Shown: one piece after another, positions 1 through 11,675 of the stretch
How the letters are laid out: each line of letters starts with the position of its first letter
How positions within the stretch are numbered: position 1 is the stretch's first letter
Assembly (NCBI RefSeq): GCF_003290085.1
Contig: NZ_QMKJ01000004.1
Location: forward strand, 1 to 64,000
Source of the DNA: Aliidiomarina sp. B3213
GTDB taxonomy: Bacteria > Pseudomonadota > Gammaproteobacteria > Enterobacterales > Alteromonadaceae
Direction: 5' to 3'
DNA length: 64,000 nucleotides
Notes under the pieces: model-generated
Told to the model about the DNA's origin: nothing
Databases searched by the model: none
The model's input: the letters and a program-made list of their open reading frames with translations, nothing else
Translations under genes and position numbers: made by a program

Positions 1-58
1 TTCCGAGCGCTGAAGTCAAGTGCTTTTCGAAGGTTTTTGTAAGCTTCTTAAAGTGACT

Positions 59-91
59 CCGCCGTTGCCACTTATTCGGTGACAACGGCGG
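59..91 (-). other. Inverted repeat at the predicted 5' end of the leftward transcript
   Basis: Nine-base arms at 59-67 and 83-91 are perfectly complementary around a 15-nt loop. The outer arm begins where the transcript from the adjacent promoter should start. No T-run follows on either strand, so it is not a standard terminator; a 5' leader hairpin is the simplest reading. Confidence 0.4.
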
Positions 92-94
92 CGC

Positions 95-122
95 ATTATA
101 AAGATCATTGAGCAACGATCAA
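95..122 (-). promoter_or_regulatory. Stable-RNA (rrn-type) promoter reading leftward out of the window
   Basis: On the minus strand TTGATC (117-122) and a perfect TATAAT (95-100) are 16 nt apart. The -10 is followed by a GC-rich GCGCC discriminator, the hallmark of stringently controlled rRNA/tRNA promoters. A second -35 (TTGACT, 14-19) follows downstream, with its -10 beyond the window edge, so a tandem promoter is likely. In E. coli rrnG sits beside clpB in the same neighbourhood, so a 16S gene just to the left is the best guess; it is not visible. Confidence 0.65.
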
Positions 123-171
123 GATCTTTTTTGAACTTTATTTTCAACTGCTCAAAGTTCAACCAAGTCGG

Positions 172-972
172 CTATTCTGTAGGCTCTTTTGGGGTATCTT
201 TCTTAGTTTCATCCTCATGTTCCTGAGGATCACCTAGAACATGTTCCAATTTTAACTTGCTCACGTTTTTAATTGTGAATACAGGCCCAGAGATGGCATA
301 CACAGTAAACATTACAAATAAAACAATGGCTGGCTCTGTAGCAACAATAACGAAACACATCACGATTATTAAAATCACTAAGAAGTTTACTTTGCCGCGC
401 CAATCGACATTTTTAAATGAGTGATACTTGAAATTACTCACCATTAGTAAGCCACAAGCGATAGTGAATAGAGCGACTAACCAATGAACATCTGTAGGAT
501 CTATCTCATATTTTGCGCCAACCCATACCATTCCAGACACAATAGCCGCGGCACTCGGAATAGCTAAGCCTTGAAAGTAGTTACTGTCGGCTGTCGCATG
601 CGCCGCATTAAAACGTGCAAGGCGCAATGCCCCACCAGCCACAAAGATAAACGCGGCTAACCAACCGAACTTACCTAAATCATGCAGAGCCCAGTTATAA
701 GCTACTAATGCTGGAGCCATACCAAACGATACAATGTCTGCCATGCTGTCAAACTCGGCACCAAACTCGCTTTGGGTATTCGTAATCCTTGCAACTCTTC
801 CGTCGAGGCCATCAAACACCATTGCCACAAAAACAGCTACGGCAGCTTGTTCAAAGTTTCCGTTCATCGATGCCACTATGGCGTAGAAACCAGAAAACAG
901 CCCTGCTGTAGTCAATAAGTTGGGAAGCAGGTAAATACCTCGTTTGGTAAGTTTCGATTGCTGTTCAGACAT
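172..972 (-). CDS. pssA: CDP-diacylglycerol--serine O-phosphatidyltransferase
   Basis: A 266-residue integral membrane enzyme that makes phosphatidylserine from CDP-diacylglycerol and L-serine, the first step toward phosphatidylethanolamine. The CDP-alcohol phosphotransferase signature is complete: DGLDGRVAR at residues 54-62, then G71, D75 and D79. Several hydrophobic helices follow. This is the membrane CDP-alcohol transferase type, not the phospholipase-D-like PssA of E. coli. The C-terminal tail, from about residue 245, is highly charged. The ATG lies directly after the T-run of the upstream clpB terminator and no Shine-Dalgarno sequence is visible, so expression may depend on read-through or a promoter inside clpB. 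Confidence 0.9.
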   Translation of the reverse strand: MSEQQSKLTKRGIYLLPNLLTTAGLFSGFYAIVASMNGNFEQAAVAVFVAMVFDGLDGRVARITNTQSEFGAEFDSMADIVSFGMAPALVAYNWALHDLGKFGWLAAFIFVAGGALRLARFNAAHATADSNYFQGLAIPSAAAIVSGMVWVGAKYEIDPTDVHWLVALFTIACGLLMVSNFKYHSFKNVDWRGKVNFLVILIIVMCFVIVATEPAIVLFVMFTVYAISGPVFTIKNVSKLKLEHVLGDPQEHEDETKKDTPKEPTE

Positions 973-973
973 A

Positions 974-1031
974 AAATAAAAAAGACCGAGTTACGAATAG
1001 TATCGCTAAGAATATCACAGTAACTCGGTCT
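974..1031 (-). terminator. Rho-independent terminator of clpB
   Basis: An 11-bp perfect inverted repeat (1021-1031 with 983-993) encloses a 27-nt loop and is followed on the minus strand by a T-rich tract (974-982). It lies between clpB and pssA and ends two bases before the pssA start codon. Confidence 0.75.
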
Positions 1032-1049
1032 ATTGACAAGGTTTGCGTG

Positions 1050-3623
1050 TTAACGAGTGAGTTCTAGTCCCTTCTCACCTGCGTCGACTTTAATTGTGTC
1101 ACCAGCAGAAAACTCTCCTTTTAATATGCTTTGTGCCAGAGGGTTTTCTAACTCTTGCTGAATGGCTCGTTTTAAAGGTCGGGCTCCAAACACTGGATCA
1201 AAGCCAACTTTTGCCAACTGTTCCAGCGCCGCGTCTGTAACCTCGAGTTCAAAACCTTTTTCTTCTAGGCGTTTCAATAAACGCTGCATTTGAATGCCCG
1301 CAATTTTCTTAATATGGGCATTGGCTAGTGGGTGGAACACAACAGTTTCGTCAACCCTATTCAGGAATTCAGGCCTGAACGCTGAAGTAAGCTCATTCAT
1401 CACCAACGCCTTCATTTCATCGTAATCCACGCTACCCGCTTTCTCTTGGATAAGCTGAGAGCCTAAATTAGACGTCATGATGATAACCGTGTTTCTAAAG
1501 TCGACCGTACGACCTTGCCCGTCAGTCAAACGTCCATCGTCTAACACTTGAAGTAAAATATTAAACACATCGGGATGTGCCTTTTCGACTTCATCAAGCA
1601 ATATTACCGAATATGGTCTACGTCGAACCGCTTCAGTTAAGTATCCACCCTCTTCATAACCTACGTACCCAGGAGGAGCACCTACGAGTCGCGCTACAGA
1701 ATGCTTCTCCATGAATTCTGACATGTCGATACGTACCATCGCGTCTTCGGTATCAAACATAAAGCGAGCCAAGGACTTACATAGCTCTGTTTTACCAACA
1801 CCTGTCGGACCTAGGAATAAGAATGAACCAATAGGACGGTCTGGATCACTTAAACCGGCACGAGAGCGACGAATAGCATTGGCTACCGAAACCACTGCTT
1901 CATCTTGGCCAACCACGTACTTATGAAGATCTTCTTCCATACGAATAAGCTTGTCTCGCTCACCTTCAAGCATTCTAGCAACCGGAATTCCTGTCCAGCG
2001 AGAAAGAACTTCTGCAATTTCTTCCTCTGAGACACGGTTTTTCAGCAAGCTCATTTCTTGCATTTCCGCTTGTAACGCTAAGTCTAATTGCTTCTCCAAC
2101 GACGGAATTTTACCGTACTGCAATTCAGACATGCGGTTTAAATCACCAGCGCGTCGCGCAATTTCTAAGTCGGTTCGGGCTTGATCGAGTTGCTCTTTAA
2201 TATGCTGATGCCCTTGAAGTGCAGCCTTTTCAGAATTCCACACCTCTTCAAGGTCACTAAACTTCAGCTCTAAGCCGTCTAGTTCTTCTTGCAATACTTC
2301 TAACCGCTTTTTACTCGCGTCGTCTTTTTCTTTACTTAAAGCTTGGCGTTCAAGCTTAAGTTGAATCATTCGGCGCTCTAAGCGGTCTAATTCTTCTGGC
2401 TTAGAGTCTATTTGCATACGAATACTAGAACCAGCTTCATCGATAAGGTCGATGGCTTTATCAGGTAATTGCCGATCACTTATGTAACGATGTGACAACG
2501 CTGCCGCAGCGACAATTGCAGGATCGGTAATCTCTACCGAATGGTGCAATTCATACCTTTCTTTTAGGCCACGTAAAATTGCAATGGTATCTTCCACGCT
2601 TGGCTCTTCCACCAATACTTTTTGGAATCTACGCTCCAACGCAGCATCTTTTTCGATGTATTCACGATACTCGTCTAAAGTGGTAGCACCTACGCAATGC
2701 AACTCTCCGCGCGCCAATGCAGGTTTCAACATATTACCCGCATCCATAGCGCCGTCGGCTTTACCCGCTCCCACCATGGTGTGAAGTTCGTCGATAAAGA
2801 GGATGACTTGACCTTCTTCCTGCTGCAGTTCGTTCAACACCGCCTTCAAGCGCTCTTCAAATTCACCTCTATATTTGGCGCCAGCAAGAAGAGCTCCAAG
2901 ATCTAAAGACAAAACACGCTTATGTTTTAGCCCGTCTGGCACTTCGTTATTCACAATACGCTGTGCCAAGCCTTCAACAATTGCTGTTTTACCTACGCCC
3001 GGTTCGCCAATCAGTACTGGATTATTTTTAGTTCTGCGCTGCAGCACCTGTATGGCACGTCGAATTTCTTCGTCACGACCAATAACAGGATCAAGCTTAC
3101 CTTGAGCAGCTCGCTCGGTTAGGTCTACCGTATACTTGTCCAATGCTTGGCGCTTCTCTTCTGCATTTGGGTCATCAACTTTCTGACCATTTCGAATTTC
3201 TTCTATAGCACGCTCAAGCCCGTCTTTCGTTACAGCGTTATTGCGTAGAATATCTCCAAGCTTTCCTTTGTCTTCTGTTGCCGCAAGCACATACATTTCA
3301 CTCGAAATGTATGTATCTTTTCTTTTCTGAGCATATTTGTCGCACAGGTTTAATAGGTTTCCTGTTGCGGAAGACAACTGAACCTCACCACCGGCACCTT
3401 CCACGGTAGGTAGTTCGTCAATCGCTTTGCTAAGGTCAGCTCGTAAGTTATTTAAATTCACACCCAAAAGCTGAAGAAGTGGTCGCACAGAGCCGCCTTC
3501 TTGGTTCATTAATGCAGTCATTAAATGAACCGGCTCAATGTACTGATGGTCTCGGCCTAGCGCGATAGACTGAGCATCTGATATGGCTAACTGAAATTTG
3601 CTAGTAAAACGATCTAATCGCAT
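1050..3623 (-). CDS. clpB: ATP-dependent disaggregase ClpB (Hsp100)
   Basis: A protein of 857 residues, the usual length of ClpB, which threads aggregated proteins through a hexameric ring together with DnaK. In order: the Clp N-domain, a first AAA+ module with Walker A GEPGVGKT near residue 206, the long coiled-coil M-domain (about 410-520), and a second AAA+ module with GPTGVGKT near residue 605. No ClpP-binding IGF/L loop is expected in this family. A GTG lies just before the ATG, but GAGGT eight bases upstream fits the ATG at 3623 best. A heat-shock-type promoter lies upstream and a strong terminator follows. Confidence 0.97.
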   Translation of the reverse strand: MRLDRFTSKFQLAISDAQSIALGRDHQYIEPVHLMTALMNQEGGSVRPLLQLLGVNLNNLRADLSKAIDELPTVEGAGGEVQLSSATGNLLNLCDKYAQKRKDTYISSEMYVLAATEDKGKLGDILRNNAVTKDGLERAIEEIRNGQKVDDPNAEEKRQALDKYTVDLTERAAQGKLDPVIGRDEEIRRAIQVLQRRTKNNPVLIGEPGVGKTAIVEGLAQRIVNNEVPDGLKHKRVLSLDLGALLAGAKYRGEFEERLKAVLNELQQEEGQVILFIDELHTMVGAGKADGAMDAGNMLKPALARGELHCVGATTLDEYREYIEKDAALERRFQKVLVEEPSVEDTIAILRGLKERYELHHSVEITDPAIVAAAALSHRYISDRQLPDKAIDLIDEAGSSIRMQIDSKPEELDRLERRMIQLKLERQALSKEKDDASKKRLEVLQEELDGLELKFSDLEEVWNSEKAALQGHQHIKEQLDQARTDLEIARRAGDLNRMSELQYGKIPSLEKQLDLALQAEMQEMSLLKNRVSEEEIAEVLSRWTGIPVARMLEGERDKLIRMEEDLHKYVVGQDEAVVSVANAIRRSRAGLSDPDRPIGSFLFLGPTGVGKTELCKSLARFMFDTEDAMVRIDMSEFMEKHSVARLVGAPPGYVGYEEGGYLTEAVRRRPYSVILLDEVEKAHPDVFNILLQVLDDGRLTDGQGRTVDFRNTVIIMTSNLGSQLIQEKAGSVDYDEMKALVMNELTSAFRPEFLNRVDETVVFHPLANAHIKKIAGIQMQRLLKRLEEKGFELEVTDAALEQLAKVGFDPVFGARPLKRAIQQELENPLAQSILKGEFSAGDTIKVDAGEKGLELTR

Positions 3624-3657
3624 CACTGGTACCTCACACTTGTAATCTCTTACTCTC

Positions 3658-3687
3658 TATGTGGGTATTTTTTCACCAAAATACAAG
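3658..3687 (-). promoter_or_regulatory. Sigma-32-type heat-shock promoter of clpB
   Basis: On the minus strand CTTGTAT (3681-3687) and CCCACATA (3658-3665) are separated by 15 nt. They resemble the sigma-32 elements CTTGAAA and CCCCATNT, and lie about 35 nt upstream of the clpB start, as expected for this chaperone. Confidence 0.65.
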
Positions 3688-3724
3688 AGGGTTCTAATAT
3701 TTAAATCATCAATCACTGACAAAA

Positions 3725-4477
3725 CTAGTCGTTTATCCAAATAAATGCAGCCATTCTGCCAGTGGTGCCGTCACGCCTGTACGAAAAAAACGTATCCTCT
3801 TCAGAAAAAGTGCAGCGCCCACTCACTGTCGATTTCACAACACCAAAGCGTTGTAACTCCGACACCACGCTGCTCGCCAAATCCAATTTCCATTTCGCTG
3901 CGAACTGCATGAAATGCTTTTCGTGTGTCGGGGACAACTTCAAAAAAGCATGCCTAACATCTTCACCAACTTCAAAAGCCTCTGGCCCAATAGCCGGTCC
4001 GAGATAGGCTGAGATGTTTTCCCTAGGACTTTTAAAGTGTTCTAGAGTTTTCTCTACAATCCCGTTGGCTACACCTTTCCAACCACAATGAACAGCAGCA
4101 ATTTCTGTTGTGTTAGAACCAACCAACAATAGAGGTAAGCAATCTGCGGTCATAATAGCGAGTACTTGGGAAGGCTCACATGTGTAGGCGGCATCAGCCT
4201 CGGGCGGATCATCCCAATCAAACTGGCTAGGAACCACAACGCGGTTACTATGCACTTGGTTTAACCAATGCGGTTTGCTGGGCAAGTTTAAATATTGCTT
4301 AACCTGATTACGATTTTCTTTTACAGACAGGGCTAGGTCACCTACATGTTGACCCAAGTTCAAGCTATGGAAGGGAGGGGTAGAACAACCGCCCACCCGA
4401 GTAGTTAACGCGCATTTTACGCTGGCAGGAAGTTGCCAGCGCGGAAAAATGAAAGAAGCTTCACTTAAATTGCTCAT
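3725..4477 (-). CDS. pgeF: Multicopper-oxidase-fold purine nucleoside phosphorylase / peptidoglycan editing factor
   Basis: This 250-residue protein belongs to the YfiH/laccase-domain (Cu-oxidase_4) family. Known members phosphorolyse purine nucleosides and, in E. coli, prevent misincorporation of serine into peptidoglycan. The conserved metal-site residues are visible as LNQVH, TADCLPLL and AAVHCGWKG. The reading frame overlaps the end of rluD, as in many gammaproteobacteria, implying co-transcription and coupling. Two in-frame ATGs exist (4483 and 4477); the second is chosen because it matches the usual short N-terminus and has GGAA at a reasonable distance. Confidence 0.9.
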   Translation of the reverse strand: MSNLSEASFIFPRWQLPASVKCALTTRVGGCSTPPFHSLNLGQHVGDLALSVKENRNQVKQYLNLPSKPHWLNQVHSNRVVVPSQFDWDDPPEADAAYTCEPSQVLAIMTADCLPLLLVGSNTTEIAAVHCGWKGVANGIVEKTLEHFKSPRENISAYLGPAIGPEAFEVGEDVRHAFLKLSPTHEKHFMQFAAKWKLDLASSVVSELQRFGVVKSTVSGRCTFSEEDTFFSYRRDGTTGRMAAFIWIND

Positions 4478-5423
4478 GATCATGTTCCAGAATTTCTATG
4501 AGTTTCTGGATATCAACAGGTAATGGAGAGTTCCAAGACATTACCTCACCTGTTATCGGATGTGCGAATGCTAAACGAACCGCGTGTAGCGCTTGGCGTG
4601 GAAACGTTGTAAGCATTTTAAGTAGTTCAGGGTCGGCCTTAGGTGGCGGCTTGGGTCTTCCACCATACTGTGGATCGCCAATTAATGGGTGCTTTAATGA
4701 AGCCATATGCACCCTAATTTGGTGCGTTCGACCACTTTCCAAACGTAACCTTAAATGAGTATGCGCTCTAAACTTTTTAATCACTCGATAATGTGTCATT
4801 GCCGGCTTACCACTGCGAGTCACGGCCATTAATGTTCGCTTCGTCGGATGCCTGCCTATGGGGGCATCAACTGTTCCACCTGCGGTCAGAACACCAGTAA
4901 CAATAGCCTCATATTCTCGAGTAATTTCGCGCTCTTGAAGATCAGCAACCAATCCGGTGTATGCCTCCAAAGACTTTGCCACAACCATAAGGCCACTCGT
5001 TTCTTTATCAAGGCGATGCACTATACCTGCACGAGGGAGATTCTCTAAACCTTTGCAATGATGAAGTAGCGCATTAAGCAAAGTACCGTCTTTGTTACCA
5101 GCACCTGGGTGCACAACTAAACCGGCTGGTTTATCAATCACCAACACATCATCGTCTTCATACACAATATTTAAATCAATTTTCTGTGGAATATATTCCA
5201 CTTCCGGTTGAAGCTCTGCGTTAAGCACCACTTCCATTCCTGGCACAACCTTCTCTCGGGGTTTGGTCACCACTCGTCCGTCTACAGTTATATTTCCATC
5301 TTGAATCCAAGTTTTTAGCTTAGAACGTGAAAACTGCGGGAACATTTCCGCAAGAGCTTGGTCGAATCGAAAGCCAAGACATTCGTCTGGAACGATTCCA
5401 GTTTCGTTTACATTGGTAGTCAT
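4461..5423 (-). CDS. rluD: 23S rRNA pseudouridine(1911/1915/1917) synthase
   Basis: A 320-residue pseudouridine synthase that modifies helix 69 of 23S rRNA. An N-terminal S4 RNA-binding domain (about residues 10-70) precedes the RluA-type catalytic domain; the catalytic aspartate is in HRLDKETSGL. The frame can be extended to a TTG at 5441, but the ATG at 5423 gives exactly the E. coli spacing of 15 residues before LGxRxDQALAEM and is preferred. It overlaps pgeF and is divergent from bamD, the conserved arrangement of this locus. Confidence 0.95.
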   Translation of the reverse strand: MTTNVNETGIVPDECLGFRFDQALAEMFPQFSRSKLKTWIQDGNITVDGRVVTKPREKVVPGMEVVLNAELQPEVEYIPQKIDLNIVYEDDDVLVIDKPAGLVVHPGAGNKDGTLLNALLHHCKGLENLPRAGIVHRLDKETSGLMVVAKSLEAYTGLVADLQEREITREYEAIVTGVLTAGGTVDAPIGRHPTKRTLMAVTRSGKPAMTHYRVIKKFRAHTHLRLRLESGRTHQIRVHMASLKHPLIGDPQYGGRPKPPPKADPELLKMLTTFPRQALHAVRLAFAHPITGEVMSWNSPLPVDIQKLIEILEHDHEQFK

Positions 5424-5536
5424 AGAACTTGTACTGTGCAACCTCGTGTCGTTACGTTACAATCCGTGCAAACATAAAGTGTACCCTGATGTCGCATTCC
5501 ATCCTAGCGAAATCAAAAAATGAAGGTTAATAAACA

Positions 5537-6266
5537 ATGAGAGTAGTTATCACCACAGCGCTCCTAGCGACAATTTTATTGAGCGGCTGTTCTTCGAGTC
5601 CTAGTGAAGAAGTGGTAGAACGTAGCAGTATAGACATTATGTACAGCAACGCCCAAAGATACCTCGACGTGGGCCGTTTTGGAGACGCAGCGGTGGCTTT
5701 GCAACAGATTAACAGCCGCTACCCTTTCGGACCTTATTCTAGCCAAGTGCAACTTGACCTAATCTATGCCTATTACAAAATAGGAGACCAAGACAAAGCT
5801 CTTGCAGCTATCGACAAGTTTTTACAACTCAACCCGAGTCACGGCGATTTAGACTATGTGCGTTACATGCGTGGTCTAGTTTATCAACAAGCCGAATTCA
5901 GCTTCATGCAAGACGCATTTGGTATCGACCGTTCTGACCGCTCAACGTATTACGGGCAACGTGCGTTCGATGAGTTTAGAGAACTTATTCGTATTTTCCC
6001 TAACAGTGACTATGCAGCAGACGCAAGGCAGCGTTTAGTTGGATTAAGCTCACGTTTAGCCAAACACGAGCTAGCGGTTGCGGAATACTATCTTCGCCGC
6101 GAGGCATACGCCGCTGCGGCAAATCGTGCAAAAGGAGTGATTGAGTCTCACCCTGGCATTCCAGAGCAAGAAGATGCTTTATTGATCATGATTCAGAGCT
6201 ACAATCGTCTCGGCTTAGAACAACAAGCCGCCGACGCAAGAACAATTCTGGAAGCGAATTTTAGAT

Positions 6267-6268
<2 letters not shown>
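5537..6268 (+). CDS. bamD: Outer membrane assembly lipoprotein BamD
   Basis: A 243-residue lipoprotein of the BAM complex that inserts beta-barrel proteins into the outer membrane. The N-terminus is a lipoprotein signal with lipobox LLSGC (Cys18) followed by Ser, consistent with outer membrane sorting. Five tetratricopeptide-like helical hairpins fill the rest, with typical segments such as NAQRYLDVGRFGDAAVAL. It is divergent from rluD and shares the 113-bp spacer at 5424-5536. Its 3' end lies beside a hairpin that also serves the convergent glnB. Confidence 0.95.
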
Positions 6269-8278
<2,010 letters not shown>

Positions 8279-8340
8279 AATACTTCTTAGCTATCCTATA
8301 TTAGCTGCGGATCATAGCTAAACCCGTGCGCTCGAGCAAT

Positions 8341-9468
8341 CTAACTATCAAATTGCATGTCTTCTGGTATCGGTAAGTCTTTAGCAGGTTGCTTCGGACG
8401 CTTACGTCTACCTCTTTTGTACTCTTTTAACTGATACACATAGGCCAAAACTTGTGCCACGGCCATAAACAGCCCTTCAGGTATCTCATGCCCAAGCTCT
8501 GTGGTGTAATAAAGTGCCCGCGCCAACAATGGATTTTGCAAAATAGGCACTTCTGAATCCATGGCTACTTCACGAATGCGTGCTGCAATGTCGTCTGTAC
8601 CTTTCGCGATGACGCGAGGGGCTGCTCTACCGTCCGTATCATAAGACAGCGCGACAGCGAAGTGAGTCGGGTTGGTTACCACAACGTCTGCTTTTGGCAC
8701 ATCTTGCATCATTCTTTTCATCAGCATCGAAAGCTGCATCGAGCGCATTTTAGCTTTCACTTGCGGGTTACCTTCCGCGTTCTTCCTCTCGTCTTTCACT
8801 TCCTGCTTGGTCATTTTTAGCTGTTCGTTATGCTTATAAAGCTGGTACGGCACATCAATAATGACAACGACAATAAGGCTACACACCATGAGCACGAAAA
8901 TTATCCCCAAAATTTTCAGTGCATCGATGAAAATGGTAGGAAGAACACCTTCGGAGAGTCTTACGATGTCAGGAAACTGCCAAGCTAGAAGTACATAGGA
9001 AACCGTAACCACTACCGCAAACTTAGCAATACTTTTAATCAGTTCAATAACAGACTGTAACCCTAAAATGCGTTTTAAACCTTTCAAAGGGTTCATTTTA
9101 GACGGTTTAGGTTCTATCGCTTTCCACGTAAAGTTGTAACCACCTACAATCACATTCCCTATAAAGGCCCCCACGGTTACGATGCTAAAGAATATAAGTG
9201 TAGGGATGAATAACTGCTTACCCACTTCGGGCCACAAGGAGAATATCACCCCTTTGTCAAAGGCATCCTCGCGCTCCAGCGCGAACTGAAGCTCCATAAC
9301 ATTCTTTAAGCTTTCCGCGTAATATGGCGCTGCAACAATAAGCGCGACAGCCGAAGACAACAACACGGCGAGCGTTCCAAGCTCTTTAGAGCGCGCAATT
9401 TGGCCTTTATTCCTGGCGTCCTCTTGCTTTTTGGCCGTGGGTTCTTCTGTACGTTCTTCATCAGCCAT
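8341..9468 (-). CDS. flhB: Flagellar type III export switch protein FlhB
   Basis: A 375-residue inner membrane component of the flagellar export gate that switches substrate specificity from rod/hook to filament proteins. Four membrane helices lie between about residues 30 and 210. The cytoplasmic domain has the autocleavage site NPTH at 266-269. The start is supported by GAGGTG a few bases upstream, which itself overlaps the end of fliR, so translation is coupled. It is the last gene of the fliK-flhB string; flhA and flhF are not in this window. Confidence 0.97.
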   Translation of the reverse strand: MADEERTEEPTAKKQEDARNKGQIARSKELGTLAVLLSSAVALIVAAPYYAESLKNVMELQFALEREDAFDKGVIFSLWPEVGKQLFIPTLIFFSIVTVGAFIGNVIVGGYNFTWKAIEPKPSKMNPLKGLKRILGLQSVIELIKSIAKFAVVVTVSYVLLAWQFPDIVRLSEGVLPTIFIDALKILGIIFVLMVCSLIVVVIIDVPYQLYKHNEQLKMTKQEVKDERKNAEGNPQVKAKMRSMQLSMLMKRMMQDVPKADVVVTNPTHFAVALSYDTDGRAAPRVIAKGTDDIAARIREVAMDSEVPILQNPLLARALYYTTELGHEIPEGLFMAVAQVLAYVYQLKEYKRGRRKRPKQPAKDLPIPEDMQFDS

Positions 9469-9476
9469 AAATCACC

Positions 9477-10256
9477 TCAACACCCACCGAGCACAAAACA
9501 CAAAGCTTCTTGTCCACGTTGCCATTGCGCCTCAAAGTGTCTGGTAAAGTTTCCGATGGTTAGCCATAAAATGATCAACCCGGAAACGAGCTTAATTGGA
9601 AAACCTATGGTGAAAATATTCAATTGAGGAGCTGCACGAGTCATCACTCCAAACGCTAAGCTCATTGCCAATATAGCAATTACCGCAGATAGCGCGAATG
9701 TCATGCCTGCAGAATACATCCATGATGCCCATTCAACCACATGCATCAATGCATCAGCATCTGGACCTCTTGGACCTATAGGGATCGCATCAAAACTAAT
9801 TGCAACGATACGAATCATCATTAAGTGACCGTCGAAAGCAAGAAACATTAAGGATGCTAGTAATAAATAAAATTGAGCTAACACTGGTACTTGTTGGCCC
9901 GAGCTAGGATCGACCATCGCGGCGAAACCTAAGCCAATTTGCATACCTAGAATTTGTCCTGCAAGCGTAAACGTATTAATCACCATTAACGAAACAATGC
10001 CTAATAACATGCCAATAAGCACTTGTTGGGCAGTGATAAACATCCCAAGCGCGGAAACAGTATCAAACTCATACTCAACTGGAGGTAATGCTGGTGTTAT
10101 GCCAATTGTAATGGCGACAGCAGCAAATAATTTAATTTGGGTAGGTATGCTTCGACCACTTAACAAAGCCATGGTCATAAACATTCCCCCCACTCTGACA
10201 AAAGGCCAAAAGTGTTGGGCAAAAAAAGTAAGAATGGTGTCTAGATAGATTTCCAT
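9477..10256 (-). CDS. fliR: Flagellar export gate protein FliR
   Basis: A 259-residue inner membrane protein with about six hydrophobic helices, part of the FliPQR export channel. The family segments VGGMFMTMALLSGRSIP near the N-terminus and GLGFAAMVDPSSGQQVP in the middle are clear. Its ATG overlaps the fliQ stop in a TAATG junction, implying termination-reinitiation. Confidence 0.95.
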   Translation of the reverse strand: MEIYLDTILTFFAQHFWPFVRVGGMFMTMALLSGRSIPTQIKLFAAVAITIGITPALPPVEYEFDTVSALGMFITAQQVLIGMLLGIVSLMVINTFTLAGQILGMQIGLGFAAMVDPSSGQQVPVLAQFYLLLASLMFLAFDGHLMMIRIVAISFDAIPIGPRGPDADALMHVVEWASWMYSAGMTFALSAVIAILAMSLAFGVMTRAAPQLNIFTIGFPIKLVSGLIILWLTIGNFTRHFEAQWQRGQEALCFVLGGC

Positions 10257-10525
10257 TAGCCAAGAACTTCAGGAATGCGCATATACATTCCAATAGTAAA
10301 TTCCATAAGCTGTTGAACAAACCAGTGACCACCAAGACCAATCGCTACAATAGTAGCTATCAAACGGGGTAAAAAACTTAGTGTTTGTTCGTTAATAGAA
10401 GTTGCCGCTTGGAATACAGCAACAGCTAAACCAATTATTAAGCTAGGAATAATAATTGCGCTCACCATAAGTACCACCATAAACATGGCTTCACGGAACA
10501 CATCGACGAACATTTCTGGAGACAT
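10256..10525 (-). CDS. fliQ: Flagellar export gate protein FliQ
   Basis: An 89-residue protein with two membrane helices and the typical N-terminus MSPEMFVDVFREAM. It joins FliP and FliR in the export channel. It sits between fliP (8 bp upstream) and fliR (overlapping stop and start). Length and pattern match the family exactly. Confidence 0.95.
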   Translation of the reverse strand: MSPEMFVDVFREAMFMVVLMVSAIIIPSLIIGLAVAVFQAATSINEQTLSFLPRLIATIVAIGLGGHWFVQQLMEFTIGMYMRIPEVLG

Positions 10526-10533
10526 AAACCCTC

Positions 10534-11283
10534 CTAGATTCCAAAGCTACCGGCAAGGGTACGCACAACGAGGCCCCAACCGTCGACAAGCACAAATAGC
10601 ATCAACTTAAACGGCAAAGACACCAGCATTGGCGATAGCATCATCATACCCATGGCCATAAGAACACTGGCAACTACCAAGTCGATAATCAGAAACGGGA
10701 TGAAAATCATAAATCCAATCTGGAACGCAGTTTTTAATTCACTGGTAATAAACGCGGGTATCAGCACTGACATGGGCACATCTTCAACTTGGTCGATCTC
10801 AATATAGCCTGCGATATCTAGGAAGGTTTCTAAATCAGACACCCGTGTTTGCGCCAACATAAAGGCTTTTATAGGGGCTCTTGCCCTCTCCACAGCCTCT
10901 AATGGCGCAATTTCCTCATTAATGTAAGGCTGTAATGCATCATCGTTAATTTGATTAAACACCGGCGTCATAATAAAAAACGTCAGAAAGAGCGTTAAAC
11001 CAATAAGAATTTGACTCGAAGGCTGACTTTGCAAGCCCAACGCTTGGCGCAAAATAGCCAGCACAACAATAATTCGGGTGAAAGAGGTCATCATAATCAC
11101 CATCGCTGGTATAAAACTCAGCGCGGTCATTATGGCAAGTATTTGCAGGGTTACAGAATATTCCTGACTACCATCTTCGTTAGTCGTTACTGTTACCGCC
11201 GTTACCGAGTCTTGCTGGGCTACAGCTACGTCGGGCAAAATAAACAAGCAACAAACTAGCAGAACGTAAAGTATCGGTTTCAT
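10534..11283 (-). CDS. fliP: Flagellar export gate protein FliP
   Basis: The core subunit of the export channel, about 249 residues from the chosen start. The frame extends upstream to 11313, but the methionine at 11283 begins a cleavable signal peptide ([14 protein letters not shown]... ending near VAVA-QQ), as FliP normally has; no convincing Shine-Dalgarno decides the matter. Hallmarks are [17 protein letters not shown] and a hydrophobic C-terminal half with [20 protein letters not shown]. Confidence 0.93.
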   Translation of the reverse strand: MKPILYVLLVCCLFILPDVAVAQQDSVTAVTVTTNEDGSQEYSVTLQILAIMTALSFIPAMVIMMTSFTRIIVVLAILRQALGLQSQPSSQILIGLTLFLTFFIMTPVFNQINDDALQPYINEEIAPLEAVERARAPIKAFMLAQTRVSDLETFLDIAGYIEIDQVEDVPMSVLIPAFITSELKTAFQIGFMIFIPFLIIDLVVASVLMAMGMMMLSPMLVSLPFKLMLFVLVDGWGLVVRTLAGSFGI

Positions 11284-11348
11284 GGTGGAGCCATTTTTAT
11301 CATTATTGTTCATACCATTATTGCTGCCACAGCATGAACAGACAAGGC

Positions 11349-11675
11349 TTATTCTGTTTGTTTTGACGTTATTTCCGATTCTTCGTCAAAATCGTCGCCT
11401 AACGTCTTGATATAACTAATTTGAGAACTCGTGACACCTAAAAGCAGGTTATCTTTTCCAGCTTTTACCACCACAAGTCTCTCTTTCTGACCTAACGACA
11501 TTTGCTGTATTACTTGCATGTTGCCTTGCGACTTGGGCAAGCCCAACCGCATTTTCTTGGCCATCCACGCAAGTGCGAAAATGAGTCCAAGTACAAGAAA
11601 CAGCATAAGGAGTGTTGTTCCCACATCGGCGAGGCCCAATGTGGTCACTCCACTCGCAACTTCAGGTTGTGACAT
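11349..11675 (-). CDS. fliO: Flagellar biosynthesis protein FliO
   Basis: A short 108-residue protein with one membrane helix (about residues 17-36) and a small cytoplasmic domain containing [21 protein letters not shown], typical of FliO, which helps assemble the FliP ring. Its start overlaps the fliN stop in a TAATG junction. Identification rests on this pattern plus position between fliN and fliP. Confidence 0.9.
   Translation of the reverse strand: MSQPEVASGVTTLGLADVGTTLLMLFLVLGLIFALAWMAKKMRLGLPKSQGNMQVIQQMSLGQKERLVVVKAGKDNLLLGVTSSQISYIKTLGDDFDEESEITSKQTE

Noticed and set aside
131-162. 9-bp inverted repeat after pssA as its terminator
   Set aside because: The stem is AT-rich and is followed by A residues, not T, in the pssA direction.
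8287-8321. Hairpin TTAGCTAT/ATAGCTAA between flhB and nadE as terminator of the flagellar operon
   Set aside because: It is an AT-rich stem with no T-run on the minus strand, so termination cannot be claimed.
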